Source of the DNA: Rhizophagus sp. LPA8_4_AMF | Taxonomy: Eukaryota > Glomeromycota > Glomeromycetes > Glomerales > Glomeraceae | Length of the DNA: 31,656 nt | NCBI GenBank assembly: GCA_021464525.1 | Contig: JADRCO010000527.1 | Location: forward strand, 1 to 31,656 | Direction: 5' to 3' | Shown: positions 10,462-21,587 of the stretch, piece by piece | Layout of the letters: each line of letters begins with the position of its first letter | Numbering within the stretch: the stretch's first letter is position 1 | Translations under genes and position numbers: made by a program | The notes under the pieces: model-generated | The model's input: only the letters and a program-made list of their open reading frames with translations | The model's database searches: none | Told to the model about the DNA's origin: nothing

Positions 10462-13400
10462 CTATGTTTCGACATTTTGTGCATCTTCCAAAGCTGAAGA
10501 AGCAGTAGCTTGTCTTTTAGCTCTTTCTTCCATTTGTTGTTTCAAGAAATTTTTAGTACCGGATCTCATTCTTAAAATTCTTAAAATAACTTCACTATTA
10601 TCTTGGTTAGTATTGTTACGTTTTTGAGTTTTTCGCTTTTTAATTGTCCCTAAGTTACGTGAATTAAGCACTGATTTACTCATGCTTGCTGATTTTTTAA
10701 CCGGTGTTAATGTATTTGTAATTTGATTACTAAGATATTCTTGCATAAGGGCTTCAGTTTCCATATCATAGTAGTATCTTATTTGAAGTATAAGAAGATA
10801 TTTTTGATTTTCGAGTACTCCATCTTTTGATAAGCCGTTCCCGTCAGCATAAAGATAATTATGAAGGAACTATATAACAATAGTAATTTATTAATGAAGC
10901 ATCTAAGCAAATAATAAAAAATAATCGTCTCTTACCTTAAGCCATTTAATTACAATGTCAACTTCAGTATCATTAAGTGGTTTCATCTCTGAAGGCCGAT
11001 CAGACAATGGAGGCACCAACAGTTCCTCAATTATAGATTCTATTTCTTTCCATACTTTAGTCATTACCTTTGTGAACACTGCAGGGTGTAAAAAGCTATT
11101 GAGTGTCATTAAATTAGTATCAAAATAATCGAAAAGAGGGTCAATCGCTCCTTCGATTTCTAAATCTGATAATTCGACTTTCTTTCCTTTATCAGCTGGT
11201 TTAAATATGATAAAACCATTTGAATTATTGGGTTTCAGAAGTCTGCTAATGACTTCTCTTGATAAACATTGTCTCAAAAATGGAGACATCTATAGAATAA
11301 GAAATTATTAGCATTCATTAATTCATAGATACATAAAATAAACCAAGTTCATATTATACTTACCCTATCAACAATTATTCTTGCCATATCATCATGTGCA
11401 CGTTTTAATGTTCTGAACGCTTTTCCAAAATAAAATTGAATATCGTCCTTCTCTCCCTCCATACTTATTCTTAATAAAATTCTGCCATGTGGATCTAAAT
11501 CTAGCCACACATCATGTGCCAAGAAGTCATTAAAGTAATTAGGATCTAGCCTGATATAAGCTTTCCCGCATACATCATCAGATCCAACTTGGTCTCTGTC
11601 CCAAACTGTAACGCCTAACCATCGCATTTTATCCGTTTCTTCAATGGTAATATCGAATGCTTCATCCCAACGTGGATTCAACGTTTCATATATTACACGT
11701 GTCCGGACTAAAGTAGTGTTTTTTTCATCCGTAAGTACACAGTATGGATCACTATAGCCATTAGTATCAAGTGCAGGCAAATTTTCTGCTTGAACTATCT
11801 TAATTGTATAGAGATATCTGTTAGTTTTTTCCACCTTTTCTGGAACAGGCTGAATGTGATTTGAATCACGAATAACTTGAGCCAAATAGTCAACATCCAT
11901 CGAAGTATACAAATTATCAAGCTGTTCATGTGCTGCTTCGATATTATTAATTTTAATGCAAGACTGTTAAGAAATAAATTATAAATGAATTATGAATGTT
12001 ATATGAATATATACAATGAAATCATTAGATAAAACCATTACCTCAGGTTTAATATCAAAAGGGGCGACTTTATCGGTTGCTATAGCAGTTTTCGCCCTTA
12101 CATACCACGCTGATTGTTTTGTTACTTGTTGTCCTGTTTCTTCTGGTGGAAACGTGTCTTGCTTAAACTTTCCTTCCATGACATTACAATATTGCTCTAA
12201 AGCTTTACTGATAGTCTATATAAATAGAAATTAAGTAAATTTGTTATTATATTTAGTAAAAAATCATCCGAAATACGTTTAACATACCCTAGATAAGCTC
12301 GTCATATAACGAGCAGCTTGATACTCATTTGGCCAATTTAATCGTTTAAGGAAATCAATGGTTTGATTAAAAGATGTGAAGAGATCTACTACAGAAGAAG
12401 AATGGGTATCTGTAGAACTAACTGCTTTAAACTGTTTGAAATAAAATTTATTGATTATTATTGTAATTTCATGTCTAATAACAAACATATTAGTAATTAC
12501 CGATAACATTTACTTTGTCAACTTTGACGGCAGAATCAACCCATTCTGGAGTTTTAGAATCCATGGCTTCTAACCATTTACGAACATGAGGTCCAAACCA
12601 TTCCTGAATATTAAAGGAAAATGTTTCACTGTAAAAGACCAAAATAGGTTAGAAAATATTTTCAAAATAAACCTTTTTAAAAAAGAAACTTATAATAATA
12701 ACCAACCCATGACAAATTTCTGCAAAGATTAGTTTAAGAGTAATAACTTCTCTATACAAATCGAAAATGTCCTCAACAGGAATTCCTTCGTCAGGAGTCA
12801 TTTTAACTTTATTCGAAATTTCAGTTGCTGCGTTTTCCATGTCCGCAGTAAAAAGAGGAATTTGTGTTCTCACTACCAAACCAATAACGTCGATTTGGCT
12901 ACATTATATTAATAGGAAAGATGTTAAATTTTTTTTTAAAAAAAGAAAAAAATTTAATTATTTGATAAATCACAGAAAATTTTACAAACTTCATTAAAGG
13001 CGTTGGAAATTTAATTCGCAATTTATCTAATTCTTGTTGAAACCATTGAGCAATAGATATTAGAGCATGAACCTCATTAGCAGATTGTGCATAAATCTGG
13101 TCTCTCTTTTCCTGATATTTCTTAATGGCCGTTTCCTTTTTGTATAAAAAAATATTTTTTTGTTTGATAATTAGCTTTAGAAAACGTCTGACAATGATTA
13201 AACATATGGTATATATAAAAGCACTTACAATAACACAAGATCTATGTTCATTATATAAAGATGATAGAATATTCGCGTATTTTTCTTTGAATAATTCATT
13301 TTCGTGAATCATTTGCATCAAAAAAAAAATTGGATCAAAACTTGATGGCTTGATCCTGAAATAATGTGATAATCCTATTTTCAGATCTCTTAATAAAGAG

Positions 13401-15606
13401 TCATGAATTCCTGAAAATACTTCAATAAGCTCCCTTTTCTGTACATGAAGAAACTCGTATGAAATTTGTTCATAAATTTTAAAATGAATAAAAAACGGAA
13501 TTAAAAATACAAACATCGGAAATTGTCCAAGTATCTATAGGCCGTATCCTAATTGCGTCGTTTAATAAATGAAACCCTTCTTTTATATGGTCCAAACTAA
13601 TATGAGGTTGTGTTTCAGAATCGGAGCTATCATATCGACTCTTAATATTGTCTAAATATTGCAACCATCTAAACGCAGGCGAAACCCTCCAACGCAATCC
13701 ACATTCATTAAGTAAATCCAAAGTACTTTTTGAAAGGATTTTAATAGAAGCCTCTTCGTATGACATGCGCGTTAACTCGTAATTTATACACTTGTATATT
13801 AAATACTTGTAATAACCACGAGGATTTGGCGGAATGAAAACAAAAGACTCTCCTTGGCTACTTGACTAAACATGAGACGATAAAATGTTACAAAGTAATG
13901 TAAAAAATATATATATATATAGAGTACCAAATGATGATACACGAACCTCAATAGGTGGATTGAGTGCTTCTTTTGATTCGTTAGGTTGTAGTGGCTGTTG
14001 CGAGTTAAGTGGAGGATATGGTTGATTAAAAGGAGGATACGGTTGTTGAGAATTATAGGGAGGATTATGAATATTATATTGTTGATTATATTGTTGATTA
14101 TATGGTTGATTATATGGTTGATTATATTGTTGATTATATTGTTGATTATATTGTTGATTGTAAGGTTGATTATAATGTTGATTGTGTGGAGGATTATATT
14201 GATTATATGGTTGACTATATGGTGGATATGTTGGTGGTTGCTGTTGTGAATTATAGGGAGAATATGGTGGTTGCGATTGTGTATATGGATAACCCGATGG
14301 ATTCTGTGAAGGATATTGTGAATCAGAACGCACCTGACATTCTGTTGAACGTGTTGCTTCATATTGACGGAGAGCATCATTCATAGTTTCAGGATGCATT
14401 GACCCTGTGAACGTTGTCCGTCGCGGATTTGATGATAATGATACTCTTTTATCCCCTGACAAAAGTGTCTCGCGTACTTCTGTCTTTTTTGAAGCTAAAC
14501 CTAAGCCTGGATTAAGTGCGATCATTACTTTCATGTTTTCGGAAATTTGTTTTAGCTCAATTGTTTTCCAGTTATTATAAGCTTCATCTGAAGCAAAATC
14601 ATCTCTACGAGCTGGGAAAGCTGCACCACGATTTACATGATTTATAATGTTCCGAAGGTCCTCTAATGCAGCCTTACATATTTAAAAAAATTTATTCATT
14701 TCAACTTCAGAAATAATAAACATAAATAATAAAATTTAAGAAACTTACTTGTTCAGTACAATCTTTTCTTAGTAAATTAATATCTTTCTGAATTTGTTGA
14801 GGGGAAATATTGAAAATTGCCTGAACTACTTTAACCATTTCCATGTCTTCAACATTCATACTAATTCCATTTGTGGTTGTATGTGGTGTTTTTGGACCAC
14901 CCGACATTTTTGATTGATACATCTCTAACCGTGCCATCATTTCAGGAGTTACTGAATAAGCGCATTCTTTTGTTTGAAGACATTCTTTTAATATACCCAC
15001 AAATATACTAACATGATCTTGAAGTTTAGCTTGCCATGTAATATCTGCAGGCAATTGAGCTTGTTTAAGTTCCCCCTGAGCAGTTTTTAGATAAATTAAA
15101 ACAAGATCCTCAATTTTAGAATTACTTTCTTTAAATTGCTTACGAAAACCTGGCTGTTGTAAAGCCTGATAAAATAATTTAAGATCCCTCTGTAAATAAG
15201 GATCCGAAAAAATTGGGTTTTGATCCCTACCACTTGTAATATCACCAAGTCTATTTCGCAATATTTTAACCAACTCTCTAGGAATTTTATTACTTTTTGT
15301 TGACTTTTTTTCATTGAAAATATCATGAAGAGCTGAAAAGTGATCTCTAATAACATATTCGATGGATCTATTTGGATCTTTCCCTGTAACACTACCTCTC
15401 TTTAATGCAGGATCAAGAGGAGGTCTAACAGGGGTAACTGAAGAGGGTATAACTCTTGCAACTTTTGGCTGTGTTAAATGTGCCAAATACGCGACACGTA
15501 AGGCATACTCATATACTGCATCTTCGGTAACCTTCGTTGAACCAGGACCTGATAATCTATTTTTTTGCCTTGCTGTTGAAGACGGACCAGCTTCTAAGCT
15601 ACTCAT
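10462..15606 (-). CDS. UNC13/Munc13-like protein with MHD1, C2 and MHD2 (Ync13 type)
   Basis: Twelve exons, 5' to 3' on the minus strand: 15606-14749, 14672-13947, 13865-13515, 13453-13229, 13135-12990, 12898-12703, 12603-12514, 12431-12288, 12215-12042, 11963-11364, 11289-10936 and 10869-10462, giving 1423 aa. Fungal UNC13-like proteins (S. pombe Ync13) act in exocytosis and membrane traffic at growth and division sites. Residues about 810-970 form MHD1, with WFGPHVRKWLEAMDSKTPEW and HSSSVVDLFTSFNQTIDFLK closely matching Munc13. A C2 domain follows at about 1018-1120 (NGYSDPYCVL, NPRWDEAF, VWDRDQVGSDD), with the Asp residues of its Ca2+ loops present. MHD2 lies at about 1200-1390. The segment at 405-516 is Y/N/Q/P-rich and encoded by a minisatellite. 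There is no transmembrane segment and no C1 domain. All junctions but two are phase 0. Donors GTTTGT, GTTCGT and GTTATT are used. Confidence 0.88.
13983..14318 (-). repeat. Coding minisatellite, YNQQ/YNQP repeat in UNC13-like gene
   Basis: 12-nt units (TTGTTGATTATA on the plus strand) run in tandem, most regular at about 14070-14210. They encode Tyr-Asn-Gln-(Gln/Pro) again and again, inside a broader Pro/Tyr/Gln/Asn/Ser segment of about 110 aa. The unit length is a multiple of three, so copy changes keep the frame. Because the unit has few stops, long spurious open frames also appear on both strands here. Confidence 0.9.
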
Positions 15607-16081
15607 TCTCTCACTAAATTGTAAAGTTAAATAATCTAAGTAGTCCCAGTTAAAAAAAGATGAAATTAAGAAAAAATAATTTTTTTATAGAAAAGCGACA
15701 ACTATAAAAGGAGAAATAGACTGTTTACAATATTTCGTGTTATTTTTAGAATGCTGCTTGTGTTCAGATACCACACAATGAACACAATGATATTACTTTA
15801 CATAATCTCTAGCTGACATCACGCGGTAGATATATCAGAAAAAGGTCCACTTTTGCAAAAGTTTATACACGGTTTGTTAATTTAGTTGATCTCTATATTA
15901 TAATAGTTATTGTAACTAATTAATTAATTATCTTATATAAATGAGTAAGAATGTCAATCCTAAAGATTAAAAAATTTATATACTAATTTTTTATTTTTTA
16001 TTAAATTACAAAGGTTATTTAAATATTAAATAATAAAATATTTTTAATAAAAACACTGGCTTAATCGAATTGGGCTTATAT
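15607..16081. other. Intergenic region upstream of UNC13-like gene
   Basis: 475 bp between the UNC13-like start and the stop of the 2H phosphoesterase gene, both on the minus strand. It presumably holds the UNC13-like promoter and the neighbour's 3' UTR. AT-rich, with no recognisable motif or gene. Confidence 0.5.
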
Positions 16082-17394
16082 TTAAAATTCTATATTTCCT
16101 AACCTAGCGTAATATCCATCGTCGCCTTTGGGTAAAAGCATTGAAGACAATTCCACGCTTTCAAGATAATGAGTTCCAAATTCAAATCCTATTAAACGCT
16201 AAAATTTAATTTATGAATTGAGTAAATAGAACGAAATAATTTAAAAATTTTACCTTTAAAATGTTCATAAACTTCAGGTGAAATGCGTTTAATGACTTCT
16301 TTCTTTTCCCCATCATTATGCTTGATTATTGTCTTCCTTCTCAACTTCATAAGTGTCGCATGAGGTTTAAAGTCTTTTTTTATATCATTGTCTACGAAAC
16401 CTCCTCGTTGAAATTTTTCATGAAGAGCATAAGTAAGTTTTGTAAAGGCAACCAAATCATCGTTATTCTTTGGTGCAGTATATACTACTCGACCTCCATT
16501 AAATACATCTGTTCATATATAATCGAAAATTAATAAAGATTATTGCGACTTTTTTTTATGAAAAAGAATAAAAGGTAGTAAAATATATATAATACCGATT
16601 CCTTGGAAATGAAGAGACGGCTTGTAATTTGGACAAGAGTCTTTCATGATCTGGTAAATTATGCTATTAGAAATTCGACATTTAAAATATTGTAATTGTG
16701 CGTTAATAAATAAATAAAAAATACCTACATCTTTGCTAGTTAATAGATAATTCTTTGCATTTCCTATACTATCTTCATTTTCTAAATGAAGTACAAAGAG
16801 CGTAATATGTATCTATATAAATCCAAGAAATTATTTAATAAGATTAATTAAAATAAAATTGGAATAATATAGTTACCTGTTGAGGATTTATAAGCATTTT
16901 GTTATATTCCGGGAATTTTTTAGACACATAATTGAAAAATTCATTAAATTTTTCTTGTATTCCTTTTGAATTAAGACGAACAGATAGAAAATAATTTGGT
17001 CTAGTCTTTTTTACTTTGACACTTGACTACAAATAAAAGAAATGGAGTTAAATACTTTATTTATAAATAAAAATTTGTTTACGAAACATACTTTTGCTAA
17101 AGTTAGAGTAGCGTTAGCCAATAAATTGTTACCGAATTTTTCAACCATGCTGCTATTATCTATAGTTTCATTTTTTGCTAATCTATTTGCTTTTTCAAGA
17201 GAACGACTTCTGCGTTTTCGTTTTCTCTTTCTATTTTCTGATACAAGCTCAGGCTCCGAACCGAGAAAATAGTCACTTGAAATGAAGGCCAGAGGTTTTT
17301 CTTCTTCAGCCGAATTACTATTTATTTGCTTGTTATTCTCAGGTTTAGGAATAGACTCTTCCATTTGTCGTAAACTACAATTTGATATTTCCAT
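16082..17394 (-). CDS. AKAP7-type 2H phosphoesterase-like protein
   Basis: Six exons, 5' to 3' on the minus strand: 17394-17092, 17026-16877, 16812-16729, 16650-16596, 16508-16254 and 16188-16082, giving 317 aa. It matches the AKAP7 nuclear-localisation-signal domain of the 2H phosphodiesterase superfamily. The strand NYFLSVRLNS begins the fold, then the two catalytic HxT motifs, HIT at 153-155 and HAT at 247-249 (in FKPHATLMKLR), and a C-terminal strand VELSSMLLPKG. Residues 1 to about 100 are disordered and include a strongly basic NRKRKRKRRSRS run, a likely nuclear signal. There is no KH domain, so it is not the ASCC1 layout. Related proteins act on 2',3'-cyclic or 2'-5' phosphodiester bonds; the substrate here is unknown. 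The last intron has two AGs 10 nt apart, and only the downstream one keeps frame. The gene is divergent from ETFDH with only 121 bp between starts. Confidence 0.78.
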
Positions 17395-17515
17395 AACTTT
17401 ATAATTTTCAAAAATCTGTAGATGGATTTATCCAATCAAATCTTTAACACGTTATACGTGAGATTGATAAGATAATTATAAAAAAGACAAAATAAAATTA
17501 TACGTTGTAGTAGTA
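17395..17515. promoter_or_regulatory. 121-bp bidirectional promoter with CCAAT box and CACGT palindrome
   Basis: The two divergent ATGs lie only 121 bp apart. The space holds a CCAAT box at 17432-17436 and a perfect interrupted palindrome, CACGT-TAT-ACGTG, at 17448-17460, near the midpoint. Both genes must be driven from this stretch or from inside each other's 5' ends. Confidence 0.6.
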
Positions 17516-19831
17516 ATGGGTTTACCTAGAATTATCAGTTTATCGGGCTTCCCAATACGTGCGAGGGTTCCGTTTACCTTGTCTCAAAGCTCTCTTTTAC
17601 ATAAGAATTTAATTTTATCCCGTCTTAAAAAGCTAAATTCCTCATATGGAAACTTTCTGCCTTCTTCCTCTCGAAATTTTGCGTCGGTCTCGAACCAAGA
17701 AATCGATCCACGACTCACTTCTGAACGTATGGTCATAGATACTGATGTTATTATAGTTGGGGCTGGCCCAGCAGGATTATCAGCTGCAATTCGCCTAAAA
17801 CAATTAGCAAATGCTGAAGAAAAAGATATTAATGTAATAGTTATAGAGAAAGCTAGCCAATTAGGTATGTAATTTATTAAATTAATTAAGTACCTTAATA
17901 TTATTTTATATAATATATATTTCTGATAATTGATATTTTGAAGGCGCTCATACGCTTTCCGGTGCTGTTATTGAACCAAGAGCATTGAACGAACTTTTAC
18001 CTGATTGGAAAGAACGGGGAGCACCTTTGAATCAACCAGTGCTTAAAGATGATATGAGATTCCTCACAGAGAAATTATCTATCCCTCTTAGACCTCTTCC
18101 ATCACTGATGAGAAACAAAGGCAACTATATCGTTAGTCTGAACAATTTTGTAAAATGGTTAGGAGAACAAGCTGAACAAGCTGGAGTTGATGTTTATGCT
18201 GGTTTTGCTGCAAGCGAGGTTAGATCGTGTTCATTATTAACATTATTAAGATTCTTCTAAATTATTGAGCTTTCGTTATAGTCATTTTGAATTTTTATAT
18301 GATGAATCATTTTAGGTTTTATATAACGAGGATGGTAGTGTACGTGGTATTGCTACAAACGATATGGGTCTTGATAAAGATTTTAAACCAAAAGAAAATT
18401 TTGAACGTGGTGTGGAGTTCCAAGCCAAAGTTACTCTATTTGCCGAGGGTTGCCATGGATCGCTTACTAAAACCTTGATAAGAAAACTCAATCTTCGTGA
18501 AGGTAAACAACAACAAACATATGCAATTGGCATAAAAGAAGTTTGGGAAGTTGATCCAGCCAAACATGTTCCCGGTTATGTTTTACATGCGGCCGGATGG
18601 CCCTTAGACTATAAAACATACGGTGGAGGTTTTATGTATCACATGGAAAATAATATCGTACAAATAGGGTTTATAATTTCTTTAGATTATGAGAATCCAT
18701 ATTTATATCCATATAAAGAATTCCAGGTAAAATTTTTTTTCTTTTAAAAAAAGTTTTTATACCAGTTTGACTAATTCGTTTTCTTAGAGATTTAAAACTC
18801 ACCCATCAATCAGAAAATGTCTTGAAGGTGGAAAAGTTATTTGTTATGGGGCAAGAGCTCTTAATGAGGGAGGATATCAGGTATACTTCATTGAAATCTT
18901 TTTGTAGTTTAAATTCAGAATCCTTACAATATACTTTATTTAGTCTATCCCAAAGTTAGTTTTTCCTGGAGGTGCCCTTATTGGTTGTACCGCCGGATTT
19001 TTAAATCTTCCTAAAATAAAGGGAACACACAATGCAATGAAATCTGGTATGCTCGCCGCTGAAGCTGCATATGATGCAATTACATCTAATTCACCATCTG
19101 GACCAATAACACTCACTGCATATGAGGAATCAATTAAGAATTCATGGGTATATGAAGAATTGTATAAAGTAAGGAATTTTAGACCTTCAATAAATACTCC
19201 TTTTGGAGTATATGGATTTATCTTATATTCTGGTCTAGAAATGTTGTTTCTGAAAGGAAAAGCTCCATGGACATTTAAACATCGTCATGAAGATTATGCT
19301 GTTTTAAAACCAGCAAAGTAATTAATTAACAATTTATTTATTTTCTAATTGAAAATTTTGCTAATTCGTTCTTCATTACAATAGTGAATGTAAACCAATA
19401 GAATATCCTAAACCTGATGGTGTTGTTACATTTGATCTTCTCGAGAGTGTCTCTCGAAGTGGAACATTCCATAAAGAAAATCAACCTGTGCATCTAAGAG
19501 TTCGAGATAAAAAGATACCTGTTGAAAGAAATCTGAAAATTTTTGGTGGACCTGAACAAAGATTTTGTCCAGGTATATCAAAATAATTATTCTTTTACTA
19601 TTGTATAAATGAATTCATAATAATTTATATATTTTGCTTATTTTCTTAAATTATATGAAAGCCGGTGTGTATGAATTCGTTGACGACGAAAATAACCCAA
19701 GCGAAAAACGCTTACAAATTAATTCACAAAATTGTGTACACTGTAAAACCTGTGATATTAAGGATGTATCTCAGAACATCGATTGGGTAACACCCGAAGG
19801 CGGAGATGGACCAAAATATGAAATGACATAA
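17516..19831 (+). CDS. ETFDH: Electron transfer flavoprotein-ubiquinone oxidoreductase
   Basis: Seven exons: 17516-17864, 17944-18218, 18316-18726, 18788-18880, 18944-19317, 19385-19572 and 19662-19831, giving 619 aa (human enzyme 617). It passes electrons from reduced ETF, fed by fatty-acid and amino-acid dehydrogenases, to ubiquinone at the inner mitochondrial membrane (yeast Cir2). Residues 1 to about 57 are rich in Arg, Ser and Leu and low in acids, a typical mitochondrial presequence. The FAD dinucleotide fold follows: [15 protein letters not shown] with GAGPAG at 82-87, then [12 protein letters not shown]. Mid-protein [10 protein letters not shown] and [19 protein letters not shown] are family hallmarks. 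The C-terminal 4Fe-4S cluster has its four cysteines at 562, 588, 591 and 594 (FCPAGVYEF and [12 protein letters not shown]). It is complete, with no missing key residue. Confidence 0.97.
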
Positions 19832-20552
19832 ATTTTACTCATACATCAAATCTTACGAAAAGAGAACATTAAATGAATTACTTATTTATTCGTTAGCAAA
19901 ATATTGTTTTAATAATATATCTTAAATAAATTAATAAAGAATCGAATAAATATATTTATAAAAAAGTACGTTTTATTGTTATCAAAGCGAAGCAGTAATT
20001 ATAAACACAAAGAAAAGTATGTTATTGCATTAATTTTCTAAATTTAAGTTCCTCGAATTTATTATATCAGAAAATATTGAAACAAATCAAAAAGTTAAGA
20101 CAAAATAATGAATATTATTCAAAGATTCGCAGTAGTTCCGATATAGTAACCGAGTCCGAATTTTGCAAAGAGAGAAAGAAAATCCGATCCATTCGTAGTT
20201 CTAATCCCGAAAAAAAAACTTGAGGAAGATTCCATGCTGCATTAAAAAGTCTTTCGATGAGTAACGCATCCTTTGGTAAGTCCAGCAGAATGCCTAATAT
20301 TTTCTTCCACGCCTAAGAAAAGTTGATCCAGAAAATATGTATCCAGTGTCAAAACATCAAAAGAGCAAAAAAAATTGTCAGCAAGTCTCCTTGTCCATTC
20401 CAAAACAAAAAAGCCTCGAAGTCTCCATAACATGCAAAAGTCTCCGGATTCGATATCATTTATCATTTCCAGTGATCCAGAAAAAAATTTCCAGAAATGA
20501 AAATAAAGGATAAAATAAAATCAACGATTGTAAAGTTCTGGTGACATAAATG
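19832..20552. other. Long convergent intergenic region, ETFDH / SR gene
   Basis: 721 bp between two stop codons. The left half is A/T-run DNA with AATAAA words at about 19920-19960 suitable for ETFDH polyadenylation. The right half (about 20130-20500) is visibly less AT-rich and holds a 74-codon minus-strand open frame with no recognisable domain. It most likely belongs to the 3' UTR of the SR gene or to an alternative last exon. Confidence 0.5.
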
Positions 20553-20556
20553 TCAC
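20541..20556. repeat. Perfect inverted repeat over the SR gene stop codon
   Basis: GTGACAT-AA-ATGTCAC. In the minus-strand transcript the repeat covers the TGA stop (20555-20553) and could fold into a small hairpin. The effective stem is about 6 bp with a 4-nt loop. Confidence 0.45.
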
Positions 20557-21587
20557 CGTCCTAAAACATACCCATATGGACTCTGACTTCTTTTTCCATA
20601 ATCATTGTAATAAGGGCTCGGACTACGTCTGCTGTAAGGACTCCTCGAGCGATTTCTTCCACTGTAAGAACCACTACCAGAACCTCCGTAAGGTGGGGAT
20701 CTTGAATAACGTCGATAACGATCATAGTCATCATAATAAGAGCCACCACGTCCACCGTAATATGGAGAACGAGCCCGGCCGTATCTAGGAGAAGGACCTC
20801 TACGATCGTAATCACCGCCACCCCTGTGGAAAATAGTTTTAATGAAACAAATATAAAAAATTTCTAGAAAATTTATCAAATATTATACCTGCAATATTTT
20901 GCCAAATGGCCTAATTCTCCGCATCGAAAGCATCGGCCGCTCCTAACATCCATGCCTTTTTCCCTGGCATCAGGACATTCCCTAGCCCAATGACCTTGTC
21001 CGCCACATAAAAAGCAACCGCTACCTGGGCCGCCAGACCGACGTGACCATTCAACAGCAATGCGAGCACCATCTAGTTCATATCCATTTAATTGTTTAAC
21101 TGCATCATCAGCATCACGTGGATCCTATTGATTTTAAGGATCCATTGGTGGAATAATACGTGTTTTAGAGACGTGTAAATTGCAACCAATGTGACAATCC
21201 AAACACATACCAAGCTTTCTACATAAGCCATATTAATACTCATTATTATTAACCTCAAACTCAACAAATGCATATCCCATGGGCTTCACATCCACGCTTA
21301 ATACTTTTCCATATCGTTCGAACTAAAGTTTTATTAAAAGAAAAGACAAAGAAAATAATAAGTAAATATATCGCGATCAAATAGTGAAAATTTATTTTAT
21401 AACAACCAAACGAATATAAGTTACTTACCAGCTCTTCGAGATCTCGCTTTTCCGTTCTTGAAGAAAGATGACCGATATAAACTAAAAATTTAAATATTTT
21501 TTTTTTTTTTTTAATAAATTTTTAAGAAAATTTTTATTTTACGAAGGTGTAGCAAATTTTTAACTTACGTTTACTTGGTGTAGTCAT
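20553..21587 (-). CDS. SR-type splicing factor: RRM, two CCHC zinc knuckles, RS/RGG tail
   Basis: Five exons, 5' to 3' on the minus strand: 21587-21569, 21481-21429, 21322-21254, 21124-20889 and 20823-20553, giving 215 aa. It is a nuclear RNA-binding protein likely to act in splice-site choice. The RRM spans about 6-75, with RNP2 LYIGHL and RNP1-like GYAFVEFE. Two zinc knuckles follow: C84-C87-H92-C97 ([14 protein letters not shown]) and C112-C115-H120-C125 ([14 protein letters not shown]). The tail (126-215) is rich in Tyr, Gly, Arg and Ser with RS, SPSPY and SRSPY motifs that SR kinases typically phosphorylate. One knuckle is the rule for animal SRSF7; two knuckles is the layout of plant RS2Z proteins. 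Exon 1 codes for only six and a third residues. A consensus GTATGT donor lies ten bases before the stop, so an alternative 3' end is possible. Confidence 0.9.

Noticed and set aside
13799..14386. Long open frames on both strands over the UNC13-like gene's repeat (for example 13998-14249 and 14102-14386 on plus, 13799-14380 on minus)
   Set aside because: The 12-nt repeat lacks stops in several frames, so these are shadows. The encoded His/Ile- or Ile/Leu-only sequence has no family character, while the YNQ frame joins in phase to conserved exons on both sides.
16082..17394. ASCC1 as the identity of the 2H phosphoesterase gene
   Set aside because: ASCC1 has a KH domain before the same fold. 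Here the N-terminal 100 residues are disordered and basic with no KH pattern.
20242..20466. 74-codon minus-strand frame as a separate gene
   Set aside because: No recognisable domain. Its position just after the SR gene makes a 3' UTR or alternative exon more likely.
21125..21253. Extra exon or frame (21088-21273) within the SR gene's third intron
   Set aside because: Removing 21125-21253 joins FVEFE to DPRDADDAV in phase, exactly as in RRMs. The longer frame is an intron read-through.
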